Of a stretch of 41,300 bases of DNA, positions 24,792 through 32,453 are shown piece after piece. Origin of the DNA: Clostridia bacterium (GTDB taxonomy: Bacteria > Bacillota > Clostridia > Christensenellales > Borkfalkiaceae). The DNA is taken from NCBI GenBank assembly GCA_017624285.1, contig JAGANI010000067.1, positions 1 to 41,300 of the forward strand, given 5' to 3'. Made by a program: the position numbers and the translations under genes. The notes under the pieces are model-generated. The model worked only from the letters and a program-made list of their open reading frames with translations. It did not search any database and was not told the origin of the DNA. Position 1 is the first letter of the stretch, and each line of letters opens with the position of its first letter.

Positions 24792-25871
24792 ATGAAGTTC
24801 GGTATTATTTATCAAGGTAAAGGTGAACGCGCATATTCAGGCTGGCCCACTATTACTAAGTTAGATAACGGCGATATTCTTTGTGGTTTTTCAGGTAATC
24901 GATACGAGCATATTTGTCCCTTTGGTCAGACGCTTTTAACTGTTTCGCATGACGATGGTTTGACTTTTTCCGACCCCGTTGCGGTGGTAAATACCCCGTT
25001 TGACGATAGAGATGGTGGCGTAACTGGTAAAGGTAAGCAAGTTTTAGTTACTTCATTTAACAACACGTTTGAGTTTCAAAAACGTATGGTAGAAGAACGC
25101 AAGCCCAAAAACGCCGATATTTATCTTGATTATATTAATAAAAACGCTAATGCTGATGTAAATGAAGTTTGTTCATCCATCACCGTTAGTGAAGATTACG
25201 GTAAAACCTTTAACGTTAAGTATAAAATTCCTATTTCTAGTCCACACGGTCCAATTGTGCTTAAAGATGGTAGATATTTCCACGTAGGTAGGGCTTTTTC
25301 AATTGAAAGGACTGATATCCCTAGAGAAAAAGAAACTGACGAACTTCCCGAAGGCATTTATTATCAGTTTTCTGACGACGGTTATAACTGGACCGAGCCT
25401 CAGCTTATTCCGATAGATTACGCTGACGACTTGTATTGTGAGCCACACGCTATCGAGCTTAATAATGGTGAAGTTTTAGTTGGTATTAGATACCATAAAA
25501 ACTTTGATCATAGCGTTATGCGTATAGTTGGCATTGTGTCAAAAAATAATATTTCTGACTGGGAAAAGCCTTTTATGTTTGACGTAGACGGCTCGCCCCC
25601 ACATTTTTTTAGACACTCTTCAGGCGCTATAATTATGACGTACGGCAAGAGGAGTGAACCTCGTTCGGAGATGGCAACAGTTTCCTTTGATGATGGCAAA
25701 ACCTGGTCAGAACCAAAAGTTATTTCTAAAATTTCAGAGTCGGGTGATTTAGGTTATCCATCTTCTGTAGAACTTAACGACGGTTCTATATTTACTGCTT
25801 ACTATCAACGTGAAGTTGGTGAAGTTAGCACTATAAAATACACTATTTTTGATATTAAAGAACTTTTATAA
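24792..25871 (+). CDS. Sialidase-superfamily (Asp-box/BNR) protein, no signal peptide
   Basis: The 359-aa protein starts at ATG 24792, 8 nt after AAGGAG. Four Asp-box-like motifs are spaced through it: SHDDGLTF (about 52), SEDYGKTF (about 132), SDDGYNW (about 193) and SFDDGKTW (about 296). These mark the six-bladed sialidase propeller. There is no signal peptide, so it would act in the cytoplasm or be a non-hydrolytic member. The classical FRIP arginine motif is replaced by GWPTI. It directly precedes an N-acetylneuraminate lyase gene (15-nt gap), which supports sialic acid or sialo-sugar metabolism. Whether it is a true exo-alpha-sialidase, an isomerase-like or another propeller enzyme cannot be decided from sequence alone. 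Confidence 0.8.
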   Translation: MKFGIIYQGKGERAYSGWPTITKLDNGDILCGFSGNRYEHICPFGQTLLTVSHDDGLTFSDPVAVVNTPFDDRDGGVTGKGKQVLVTSFNNTFEFQKRMVEERKPKNADIYLDYINKNANADVNEVCSSITVSEDYGKTFNVKYKIPISSPHGPIVLKDGRYFHVGRAFSIERTDIPREKETDELPEGIYYQFSDDGYNWTEPQLIPIDYADDLYCEPHAIELNNGEVLVGIRYHKNFDHSVMRIVGIVSKNNISDWEKPFMFDVDGSPPHFFRHSSGAIIMTYGKRSEPRSEMATVSFDDGKTWSEPKVISKISESGDLGYPSSVELNDGSIFTAYYQREVGEVSTIKYTIFDIKELL

Positions 25872-25886
25872 TTATAGGAGAAACTT

Positions 25887-26756
25887 ATGGATAAAAAATT
25901 TTTAGTACCGATTCTTACCCCGTTTAATAAAGATGAATCCGTTAACTACGACGCTCTTAAACAACTTGTTAGAAAAGTTTTAGACGAGGGCGCTGACGGT
26001 ATTTACGCTGCAGGTAGTTCAGCAGAATGTTTTTTACTTTCTGATGAAGAACGCAAAAAAACCTTAGAAACCGTTATTAAAGCAGCTGACGGCGCTTACG
26101 TTTGCGCACACGTTGGCGATATTAGTAACCACAACACTATCGAGTTTGCCCGCCATGCTGAAAAGGTCGGCGCTAACTCTGTTTCATCAGTTCCTCCGTT
26201 CTATTTTGCATACTCGTTTCAAAGCATCAAAGGCTATTACGAAGATTTAGCTAGTGCTACTAAGTTGCCTACTTTAGTTTATAACTTCCCAGGTAATACT
26301 GGCGTTAAATTTTCAATTGAAAACTTAATTGACCTTTTAAACATCAAAAACGTTGAAAGTTTAAAATTTACCGATACGGATTATTTCGTGTTAGAAAGGG
26401 TTAAAACTTTAACTGGTAAGTTTATTTATTCCGGTAAGGACGAGTGTTTCTTATCAGCGTTATCTGCTGGTGCAGACGGCGCAATCGGTACGACGTTCAA
26501 CTTTATGGTAGATAAGTATATCCGTATCAAAAAGGCGTTTGATAATAACGATATGGCTACTGCAAGGAAAATCCAACAATCAGCAAACGCAATTACAAAA
26601 GCTGTACTTGATACCGGCGCATTATTTAGCGCATCTAAATATTTAATCAGCTTACAGGGTATCGAACTCGGCGCAGGTAGAAAGCCGTTTACAGATATTA
26701 CTGAAGAGCAAAAATCAACCCTTAAAAAGGTTTACGAAGAAAACATCAACATTTAA
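25887..26756 (+). CDS. nanA: N-acetylneuraminate lyase (NanA-like aldolase)
   Basis: The 289-aa protein belongs to the DHDPS/NAL class I aldolases. Tyr132 (LVYNFPGNTG) and the Schiff-base Lys160 (SLKFTDTDYF) are separated by 28 residues, the same spacing as Tyr137 and Lys165 of E. coli NanA. The GSSAECFLLSDEER loop near residue 43 and GKDECFLSALSAGADGAIGTTFN near 190 match NanA more closely than DapA. The enzyme splits N-acetylneuraminate into N-acetylmannosamine and pyruvate in the cytoplasm. The start ATG 25887 follows ATAGGAG. It shares a transcript with the sialidase-like gene, and a strong terminator follows. No nanE, nanK or dedicated sialic acid transporter is in the window. Another 2-keto-3-deoxy sugar acid aldolase remains possible. 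Confidence 0.85.
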   Translation: MDKKFLVPILTPFNKDESVNYDALKQLVRKVLDEGADGIYAAGSSAECFLLSDEERKKTLETVIKAADGAYVCAHVGDISNHNTIEFARHAEKVGANSVSSVPPFYFAYSFQSIKGYYEDLASATKLPTLVYNFPGNTGVKFSIENLIDLLNIKNVESLKFTDTDYFVLERVKTLTGKFIYSGKDECFLSALSAGADGAIGTTFNFMVDKYIRIKKAFDNNDMATARKIQQSANAITKAVLDTGALFSASKYLISLQGIELGAGRKPFTDITEEQKSTLKKVYEENINI

Positions 26757-26774
26757 TTTCATAAATCTCTCAAT

Positions 26775-26807
26775 AAAAAAAGTTCAGGCTTTGACTGAAC
26801 TTTTTTT
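26775..26807. terminator. Bidirectional terminator between nanA and the UPF0597 gene
   Basis: A 13-bp stem, AAAAAAAGTTCAG (26775-26787) with CTGAACTTTTTTT (26795-26807), around a 7-nt loop. T-runs on both strands let it serve the two convergent genes. Confidence 0.93.
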
Positions 26808-26826
26808 ATTATTATATGATAGAAAA

Positions 26827-28107
26827 TTACTTAGATAAATTTTTAATCATAAGACGGATAATTTCTTCATCAGTTTCCTTCATGCCAACGCGTGCAAGTG
26901 AGCCAACGTTATCGATTGTGTTTTCAATACCCGTTTCTAAAATGCCGTCGCCACCGTAAAATTGTGTGCCGTTACGGTACATTTCCATACCAAGTAAACC
27001 TGCTTCTACAGCAGAAGCAATTTTAGCAGCGCAACTAGACTTAGCACCGTCGCAAATTATACCAGAGTCAATTGCAAGCGCATTTACAACGGTATGTGCA
27101 ACGTCGTCAAACTTACCACCATATAAGTAGGTGATACCAGCGCCAGCGCCAGCGCCTGCAGATACCGCTCCACAGTAAGCTGAAAGTCTACCAATACCAG
27201 TTTTTAAGTGTATGGTTACTAAGTCCGAAAGCGTTACTGCCCTAAGTAAAGTTTCGTGGTTGACGCCAAGTTCTTTAGCGTAAACTATTACTGGTAAAGA
27301 AGCCGTCATGCCTTGGTTACCACTGCCAGAAACTATAACAACCGGAAGTGAACACCCGTTCATCCTAGCGTCAGAGCCTGCCGCAGCAGTTGCTTTTGCT
27401 TTATTATGTACGTTATCGCCAAACGCTTTAAGTAATACTTTACCAACGCTTGCGCCGTAATCGTTTTTAAGACCTTCTTCCGCAATAGCAGTATTGTAGT
27501 TAATTTGTCTTTCGATAACTTCTTTAATGTCGTCGATATCAACGATATTGGCAAATTCAACTATATCTTTAACGTTTAATATAGTTCTATCGGTAAGTGA
27601 AGTATCCTTTTCGTTAGTAACCGAGCCAACGTGTAATTTAACGTCGTTTTTGCTAATTTCAACAACGTTGGTGTGATGACCTTCTATACGTACGGTAACG
27701 CTATCTTTGTTGTTTTTTAAAGTAATAACGATATCAAAAACGCAACCAGAGTTAGATTGCGAAACCGTCATATCAGTATTATCTAAAAACTCTTTAATTT
27801 TAAGTTTGTCGTTATCACTAACTTCAGATAAAACCTGCAATTTTTTATCAGGGTCGCCCGCAACTATACCGGTAGCAGCAGCGGCTTTTACGCCTTTTTG
27901 CCCACCAGAGTTAGGCACGATAACCGATTTAACGTTTTTTAATATATTACCACTAACGGTAATATCAACCTTATTTGGCATAGTGCCTAAAGTTTTTCTA
28001 GCTAAAGCGGCAGCATATGCAAGCGAAATCGGCTCAGTACAACCCATAGCGGGTAAAAGTTCTTCCTTAAGTATTTTTACGTAAGAATTATATAAAACCT
28101 TATCCAT
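26827..28107 (-). CDS. UPF0597 / L-cysteine desulfidase family protein (YhaM/CyuA-like)
   Basis: The protein is taken as 426 aa from ATG 28107, where the family-like MDKVLYNSYVKILKEELLPAMGCTEP begins. An in-frame ATG at 28203 adds 32 unrelated residues and lies upstream of the predicted promoter, so it is rejected. Hallmarks are MGCTEPISLAYAAA (about 20), VPNSGGQKGVKAAA (about 67), GSGNQGMTASLPVI (about 275) and ICDGAKSSCAAKI (about 360). The cysteines in the first and last motifs are those expected to hold a 4Fe-4S cluster as in serine dehydratase alpha-type enzymes. Family members such as E. coli CyuA degrade L-cysteine to pyruvate, ammonia and sulfide; others may act on serine. It is divergent from the redox genes at 28302-30945, sharing a 195-bp control region, which suggests a link to thiol metabolism. 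Confidence 0.88.
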   Translation of the reverse strand: MDKVLYNSYVKILKEELLPAMGCTEPISLAYAAALARKTLGTMPNKVDITVSGNILKNVKSVIVPNSGGQKGVKAAAATGIVAGDPDKKLQVLSEVSDNDKLKIKEFLDNTDMTVSQSNSGCVFDIVITLKNNKDSVTVRIEGHHTNVVEISKNDVKLHVGSVTNEKDTSLTDRTILNVKDIVEFANIVDIDDIKEVIERQINYNTAIAEEGLKNDYGASVGKVLLKAFGDNVHNKAKATAAAGSDARMNGCSLPVVIVSGSGNQGMTASLPVIVYAKELGVNHETLLRAVTLSDLVTIHLKTGIGRLSAYCGAVSAGAGAGAGITYLYGGKFDDVAHTVVNALAIDSGIICDGAKSSCAAKIASAVEAGLLGMEMYRNGTQFYGGDGILETGIENTIDNVGSLARVGMKETDEEIIRLMIKNLSK

Positions 28108-28141
28108 TGTGTAATTTAACCCAAAAATATATTCTATTTTA

Positions 28142-28170
28142 AGTATAACTTTTAATATAAAACTTGTCAA
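28142..28170 (-). promoter_or_regulatory. Promoter of the UPF0597 gene
   Basis: On the minus strand a perfect TTGACA (28170-28165), a 17-nt spacer and TATACT (28147-28142). Transcription would begin near 28135, about 28 nt before the chosen ATG. Confidence 0.8.
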
Positions 28171-28182
28171 GTAATTATCATA

Positions 28183-28200
28183 TTTGACATGCCTGTCAAA
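28183..28200. promoter_or_regulatory. Candidate shared operator (inverted repeat)
   Basis: TTTGACATGCCTGTCAAA is a perfect 7-bp inverted repeat with a 4-nt centre. It lies between the two divergent promoters, 13 bp from one -35 box and 15 bp from the other, a position suited to joint control. No matching regulator gene is identified. Confidence 0.5.
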
Positions 28201-28215
28201 CATTTGTAAAACCCC

Positions 28216-28244
28216 TTGACAATAAAGATAAGTGTTGATATAAT
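28216..28244 (+). promoter_or_regulatory. Consensus sigma-A promoter of the redox gene pair
   Basis: A perfect TTGACA (28216-28221), 17-nt spacer and perfect TATAAT (28239-28244) with an upstream TGA (extended -10). This is the strongest-looking promoter in the window. The start should be near 28251. Confidence 0.9.
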
Positions 28245-28261
28245 AAAAAAGTGGTAAAATT

Positions 28262-28281
28262 TTAATTACTATAGTAATTAA
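28262..28281. promoter_or_regulatory. Perfect 20-bp palindrome just downstream of the promoter
   Basis: TTAATTACTATAGTAATTAA is fully self-complementary and sits at about +11 to +30 of the predicted transcript. A repressor bound there would block a promoter that otherwise has consensus boxes. Confidence 0.6.
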
Positions 28282-28301
28282 CCATAGATAGAGGCGTTTG
28301 T

Positions 28302-29126
28302 ATGGATAAAGTATTTGCGTTAAAGATACGTAAAATATTTGGTTGGATAACGGTAGGTCTTACCGTTTTTTTAGGCGCGCTATTTTTAGGTAACGTATTA
28401 GATATTTATTTTACAGGCAAAGCAAAGGGCGTGGGTGCTGTTGTGTATTCTAGGGAAATCGCTAGTCAGCACCTTGCTACTATTTTGCCGTTTTTTATTT
28501 TTTACGTAGTTTGGGTTATTGCAGTACTAGTTATTTACACTAAATTTAAGGTAGATACTAAACCGTCTGTTTATAGCGAACCTGTTTATATTTTTAAACG
28601 CTACCAAAAGCGTTTGATAAGCGCTAACGCTTTGTTTGAAGGTGATAGAGAACCTTTATTTGCCCAGTATAATAGTGTTTTAGATAAAATTAAAAAGTTA
28701 AAGATTATTACTTTAGCCGTTTGGGCGGTTGCTATTATAGCCTTTTTGGTTTATATGTTTTTACCGTCGTCTTTTACCGATAAAAACCACGCTACGGAAG
28801 AAGTTTTACGCATGGCGTATATTGTTTTACCGATATTTATGGTGGCGTTTGCGGTAAATATTGTTTGCAACTACGTAATTAGTAACATATGTAATGGCTT
28901 TTTACCTAGTTTTAAAGATTTAACTAAAGGTTTAAAACCAGTTAATACAAGTCGTTTTTACGATAACAAAAAGTTTATCTTAATTTTAAGGATAGTTATA
29001 ATTTTTATAGGCGCGTTATTTATAATTTTAGGTATTGCGCTTAAAGATAATGATGGCAAAAACGGCGTATTTTACGTTTTACAAAAAGCAATAAATATTT
29101 GTACGGAGTGTATAGGTCTTGGCTAA
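28302..29126 (+). CDS. Membrane protein with C-terminal CD1871A-like CxxC tail
   Basis: The 274-aa protein starts at ATG 28302 after AGAGG. It has about five membrane helices (residues 13-33, 60-80, 130-150, 165-188 and 225-247). The C-terminal ~46 residues (from LRIVIIFIGALFIILGIAL to AINICTECIGLG) resemble small Clostridia proteins annotated as CD1871A-family CXXC motif proteins, which as I recall are usually separate short peptides. Here that unit is fused to a larger membrane domain I do not recognise. The CTEC pair lies close to the membrane surface and could take part in electron or thiol exchange with the polyferredoxin-thioredoxin protein encoded next, whose start overlaps this gene by 8 nt. 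The function is inferred from context only. Confidence 0.75.
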   Translation: MDKVFALKIRKIFGWITVGLTVFLGALFLGNVLDIYFTGKAKGVGAVVYSREIASQHLATILPFFIFYVVWVIAVLVIYTKFKVDTKPSVYSEPVYIFKRYQKRLISANALFEGDREPLFAQYNSVLDKIKKLKIITLAVWAVAIIAFLVYMFLPSSFTDKNHATEEVLRMAYIVLPIFMVAFAVNIVCNYVISNICNGFLPSFKDLTKGLKPVNTSRFYDNKKFILILRIVIIFIGALFIILGIALKDNDGKNGVFYVLQKAINICTECIGLG

Positions 29127-30945
29127 GATTAAAGGTTTTTTTATAAAAATTTGGCAATGGCTGAAAGACCACGCCCCAACAAGGCGTAGGATAATTCAAG
29201 TTTATTCAGCGTTACTATTCAATGCCAACATAAAAGGTTTTTTTAAACCGAACGAGATTATTTACACAGGTAACACTAAGGTAATGTGCGTACCAGGGCT
29301 AAATTGTTATTCATGTCCAGGTGCGGTGGGTGCATGTCCACTTGGTTCGTTGCAAAATGCGTTGCTATTGCACTCTAAACCTACTATAATGTATATATTA
29401 GGTATTTTAGTGTTATTTGGTATGTTTTTGGGTAGGACGATTTGTGGCTTTTTATGTCCAATGGGCTTATTTCAAGAACTTTTACATAAAATTCGTTCAC
29501 CAAAACTCAAAAAGAACAAGGTAACAAGGGTTTTATCCTACTTTAAGTACGTTTTATTAGCGTTATTAATTATAATCCCACTACTTTATAAGGGTATACC
29601 GTTCTTTTGTAAATATATTTGTCCGGCAGGCACGTTTGAAGGTGGTATAGGCATTTTATCCGAAGCAGCTAACTCAGACTTTTTTGCTATGTTAGATTAT
29701 CTGTTTACGTGGAAGTTTGCTCTTTTAGTAATTTTTATAGTAGCGTGTGTATTTATTTTTAGGTTCTTTTGTCGTTTTATATGTCCGTTAGGCGCTATAT
29801 ACGGTTTCTTTAACAAGATAGCGTTACTTGGCATAAAACTCGATAAGGACGAGTGTATTGATTGTGGTAAGTGTATAGATGCTTGTCCTATGGATATCAA
29901 AAAGGTGGGCGATCACGAGTGTATCGCTTGTGGTAAGTGTGTTGACGTATGTCCGGTAAATGCAATCAGTTGGAAGGGGTCTAAGTTTATATTTAAAAAT
30001 AAAGAAGCTAAAAACCCCGTGGTAGATAGCCCTATTGATATTGCTAAATTAAAAAATGTTCCCGCTAATACTGAAGCCGAAAATCGTCAGGTAACGGCTG
30101 AAAATACTTCAACTTCACAAGAAGTAAAAACTGCTATTAATAAGCCCCAAAAGCCCAAGTATAGCCGTCAAAACAAGCTTTGGTTAAAGATTACAGCACC
30201 TATTGTTGCAACGGTAGTTTTGGTAAGTGCTTTGGTTTATTATAACATTATATTAAAGCCAGATCCGATGCCAAGTGGCTCATCCGTAGTACAGGTTGGG
30301 GATGAAGTTCCTTCGTTTAGTTTAGAGCTTTATAACGTCCCACAAGCTACGTTAACGGCAACTCCTACAGGTGTTTCGCATAGCTTTACAGCTAAGTTTG
30401 ATGGGGATTTAAAGATACAAATTTCCGCTAACAACGTTAAGGCTTTTAATGGCGATGTGGAAGTTTCTTCACTTGTTGTAAATAAAGGCGACGTGGTTAA
30501 CCTAACCTTTAAAGCAGATATAAATACAGAGTTTACAGTATACTTTATATCATATTTTGATACAACTAAGTTAAATGGTAAAGTTACTGTAATAAACTTT
30601 TGGCAGGAAACTTGCGACCCCTGTGTTGCTGAAATCCCGCATTTTGAAGATTTATACGATTTTTATAACGGTCAAATTAATATGATCGCCATAAACGACG
30701 ATGACGATTATACAAGACGCCGTATTCAAGCGTTTATCGATGCTCGTGGTTGGGGTGATTACGACATGATGTTTGGTAGATGTTTACCTGACGACGTGTT
30801 TAACGCATTTAAGGTGCTTGGTGGTAAAAACGCATACCCCATAACCGTTGTTATCGATACAAACGGTAAAGTTTCTAATATAACGCAAGGCGGTTTATCT
30901 TATGATGAACTTAAACTTATTGTAGAAACAGCTATGGTGTCCTAA
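29119..30945 (+). CDS. NapH-like polyferredoxin fused to an extracytoplasmic thioredoxin (TlpA-like) domain
   Basis: The start is TTG 29119, overlapping the previous stop; a GGAG lies about 10 nt upstream. The 608-aa protein has an N-terminal NapH/CcoG-type module with several membrane helices and CxxxCP motifs (FLCPMGLFQEL, KYICPAGTFEGG, RFICPLGAIYGF). Two ferredoxin 4Fe-4S motifs follow (CIDCGKCIDACP, about 253; CIACGKCVDVCP, about 274). After a polar linker, a membrane helix (about 358-376) leads to an extracytoplasmic part with a beta region and a thioredoxin fold. That fold has Cys499-Asp-Pro-Cys502 in NFWQETCDPC and a cis-Pro region (NAYPITVVID). The N-terminal LNCYSCPGAVGACP adds further cysteines. 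The architecture suggests electrons from cytoplasmic Fe-S donors are used to reduce extracytoplasmic disulfides. Such a role is inference; the domains are plain. Confidence 0.9.
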   Translation: MAKIKGFFIKIWQWLKDHAPTRRRIIQVYSALLFNANIKGFFKPNEIIYTGNTKVMCVPGLNCYSCPGAVGACPLGSLQNALLLHSKPTIMYILGILVLFGMFLGRTICGFLCPMGLFQELLHKIRSPKLKKNKVTRVLSYFKYVLLALLIIIPLLYKGIPFFCKYICPAGTFEGGIGILSEAANSDFFAMLDYLFTWKFALLVIFIVACVFIFRFFCRFICPLGAIYGFFNKIALLGIKLDKDECIDCGKCIDACPMDIKKVGDHECIACGKCVDVCPVNAISWKGSKFIFKNKEAKNPVVDSPIDIAKLKNVPANTEAENRQVTAENTSTSQEVKTAINKPQKPKYSRQNKLWLKITAPIVATVVLVSALVYYNIILKPDPMPSGSSVVQVGDEVPSFSLELYNVPQATLTATPTGVSHSFTAKFDGDLKIQISANNVKAFNGDVEVSSLVVNKGDVVNLTFKADINTEFTVYFISYFDTTKLNGKVTVINFWQETCDPCVAEIPHFEDLYDFYNGQINMIAINDDDDYTRRRIQAFIDARGWGDYDMMFGRCLPDDVFNAFKVLGGKNAYPITVVIDTNGKVSNITQGGLSYDELKLIVETAMVS

Positions 30946-31024
30946 AAACCGTATTTTAAGGGATTTTTAAGTAATATTTAATACTTTTATCACTAAAAAA
31001 CAAAAAAATTATTTTATAAAGAAT

Positions 31025-31058
31025 AAGACACTTTATTATTTAATAAGGTGTCTTTTTT
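31025..31058 (+). terminator. Terminator of the redox gene pair
   Basis: AAGACACTTTATT (31025-31037) pairs with AATAAGGTGTCTT (31042-31054) with one G-U pair and a 4-nt loop; a T-run follows. It lies 79 nt after the stop codon. Confidence 0.85.
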
Positions 31059-31161
31059 ATTGTATTTCTTCGTCAGGTATAAGGGTTTTTAAATTTTTTT
31101 GGTTTGTGTTATTAGTAAGATAACGCCTTGCGTTGGGTTTTTTTGCGGTAAATAAACATAC

Positions 31162-31395
31162 GGGGGATTATCACGTCACTAACGTTCCTCATAATGACAG
31201 AAACAACAGGGGATTATCACGTCAATTACGCTTCTCATAATGACAGCAACAATAGGGGGATTATCACGTCGCTTACGCTTCTCATAATGACAGCAACAAT
31301 AGGGGGATTATCACGTCGCTTACGCTCCTCATAATGACAGCAACAACAGGGGGGTATCACGTCACTAACGTTTTTATAATGATGTAACACACTTG
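31162..31395. repeat. Tandem array of five 46-47-bp repeats
   Basis: Five consecutive copies start near 31162, 31209, 31255, 31302 and 31349. Each has a G-run, then ATTATCACGTC, a variable (A/G)CTTACGCT-like core, CTCATAATGACAG and CAACAA. Copies 3 and 4 are nearly identical; copies 1, 2 and 5 have diverged, and the last is degraded at its end (TTTTTATAATGATG). ATTAT and ATAAT flank each core as short inverted repeats. No open frame runs through. The spacing is too short and too regular for a CRISPR array, because repeat and spacer are not distinct. Confidence 0.9.
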
Positions 31396-31490
31396 TCATT
31401 CTGAGCGCAAGCGTAAGAATCTCCTACACTAAAAAGCAACAAGTCATTTTAAGAAAGCCTTTTGGCTTTCGTTCGCATCTCATACCGTAG
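31391..31490. repeat. Inverted, diverged copies of the same intergenic repeat
   Basis: CTTGTCATTCTGAGCGCAAG (31392 onward) followed by CGTAAGAATCTCC resembles the reverse complement of the array unit (TGTCATTATGAG and then GCGTAAGC). A further degenerate copy follows (GTCATTTTAAGAAAGCC... CATCTC). A TGTCATTCTGAGCG-type element is the kind of dispersed intergenic repeat found in many gut bacteria. Together with the direct array it could fold into a large hairpin. Confidence 0.6.
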
Positions 31491-31548
31491 AAAAAACAAG
31501 TTGTTTTTGGGGCTTTTACGCTTTAATATAATGGCGTTAAAATACCAC

Positions 31549-31584
31549 AAAAAAATTAAGCCTGTGGGAAACCCCACAGGCTTA
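31549..31584 (-). terminator. Terminator of the collagen-like lipoprotein transcript (minus strand)
   Basis: A 12-bp stem, TAAGCCTGTGGG (31557-31568) with CCCACAGGCTTA (31573-31584), and a 4-nt loop. Read on the minus strand it is followed by AATTTTTTT. It lies 84 nt past the end of the last minus-strand frame, supporting one transcript through the interrupted gene. Confidence 0.9.
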
Positions 31585-31667
31585 TTTTATGTTTCGTTTC
31601 CTTCCGTTAGCTGCCAACTTCCGTTTTAAAATCTAAACGGTTCGGAAGGATAGAATAAGTAAAGTAA

Positions 31668-32453
31668 TTATGCTTTTTCGATTAAAATAGTGTTCTTATA
31701 GAAATCTGAATCAACATTATCATCCATTTCAACAATAATGTAATCAGCATCTACGTCAACAACTTCGATCGTGATAGTACAAGTGTAAGAACCAGTGTTT
31801 GTGTTAGAATCAGGTTTTGTTTCAGCAGATGTGTATACGTAGTAGTTGGTCCAATAAGAATTTTCAAAAGTTAAAGTATAAGTACCAGCTTCTTCAAAAT
31901 AAATGTTAAACGGTGTAAACTGTTCAGCATCAAAGAAGTAGGAACCAGCACCAACAACATCGCCACTATTGAGATAAGTAGGAGCAACGTAAGATACAGC
32001 ATATACTTTGTAGAAGGAACCATAAGAAGTGCCGAGTTCAATGGTCATACCATCAACGTAATCTATAACAACATAGTAATCAACATAGTTATCAGAGTTT
32101 GCATCAACAGGTGTGCCATTAATGATAACTTCTGGATAACCATTGAAGAATAATTGATATGTGCCTTCTTCTAAATCGATATTATAAGAAGCACCAGCTT
32201 CAATCCAAGCTTCAGAGGTTGAAATTTTGTTTTCAACGTTGATTAATGATGCGTTAATAGTGAAGGTACCAGTCCAACCACCAAATGATAATTCAATAGG
32301 TTCGCCATCATAAACGATAATGTTACCTTGATCACAAGAAATATCTTCAGGTATATCAAGGAAGTAAGCACCATTTACGTCAGTCTCGAAAGTATAGTAA
32401 CCTGCAGACATGTAAATTGCTGGGTCATAAGCAACTTCTACGTCAAATGAGAA
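31668..32453 (-). pseudogene. C-terminal remnant of the collagen-like lipoprotein (beyond in-frame TAA)
   Basis: Directly after the TAA at 32456-32454 the same reading frame stays open for 14 codons (FSFDVEVAYDPAIY) and continues through 247 more residues from the first ATG at 32411. No ribosome binding site or promoter precedes that ATG. The sequence holds beta-rich modules such as SAGYYTFETDVNGAYFLDI, GTYQLFFNGYPEVIINGTPV and AGTYTLTFENSYW. They resemble the SSWYMIETD and GTYTIALSGV modules of the upstream frame, as expected for further copies of the same repeat domain. It is therefore read as the severed end of the upstream gene; a separately translated protein is possible but unsupported. 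Confidence 0.7.

Noticed and set aside
28108..28203. Longer N-terminus for the UPF0597 protein from ATG 28203.
   Set aside because: The extra 32 residues are unlike the family, and the start lies upstream of a good promoter (28142-28170).
31162..31395. CRISPR array.
   Set aside because: The units are continuous 46-47-bp copies with no unique spacers, and no cas gene is nearby.
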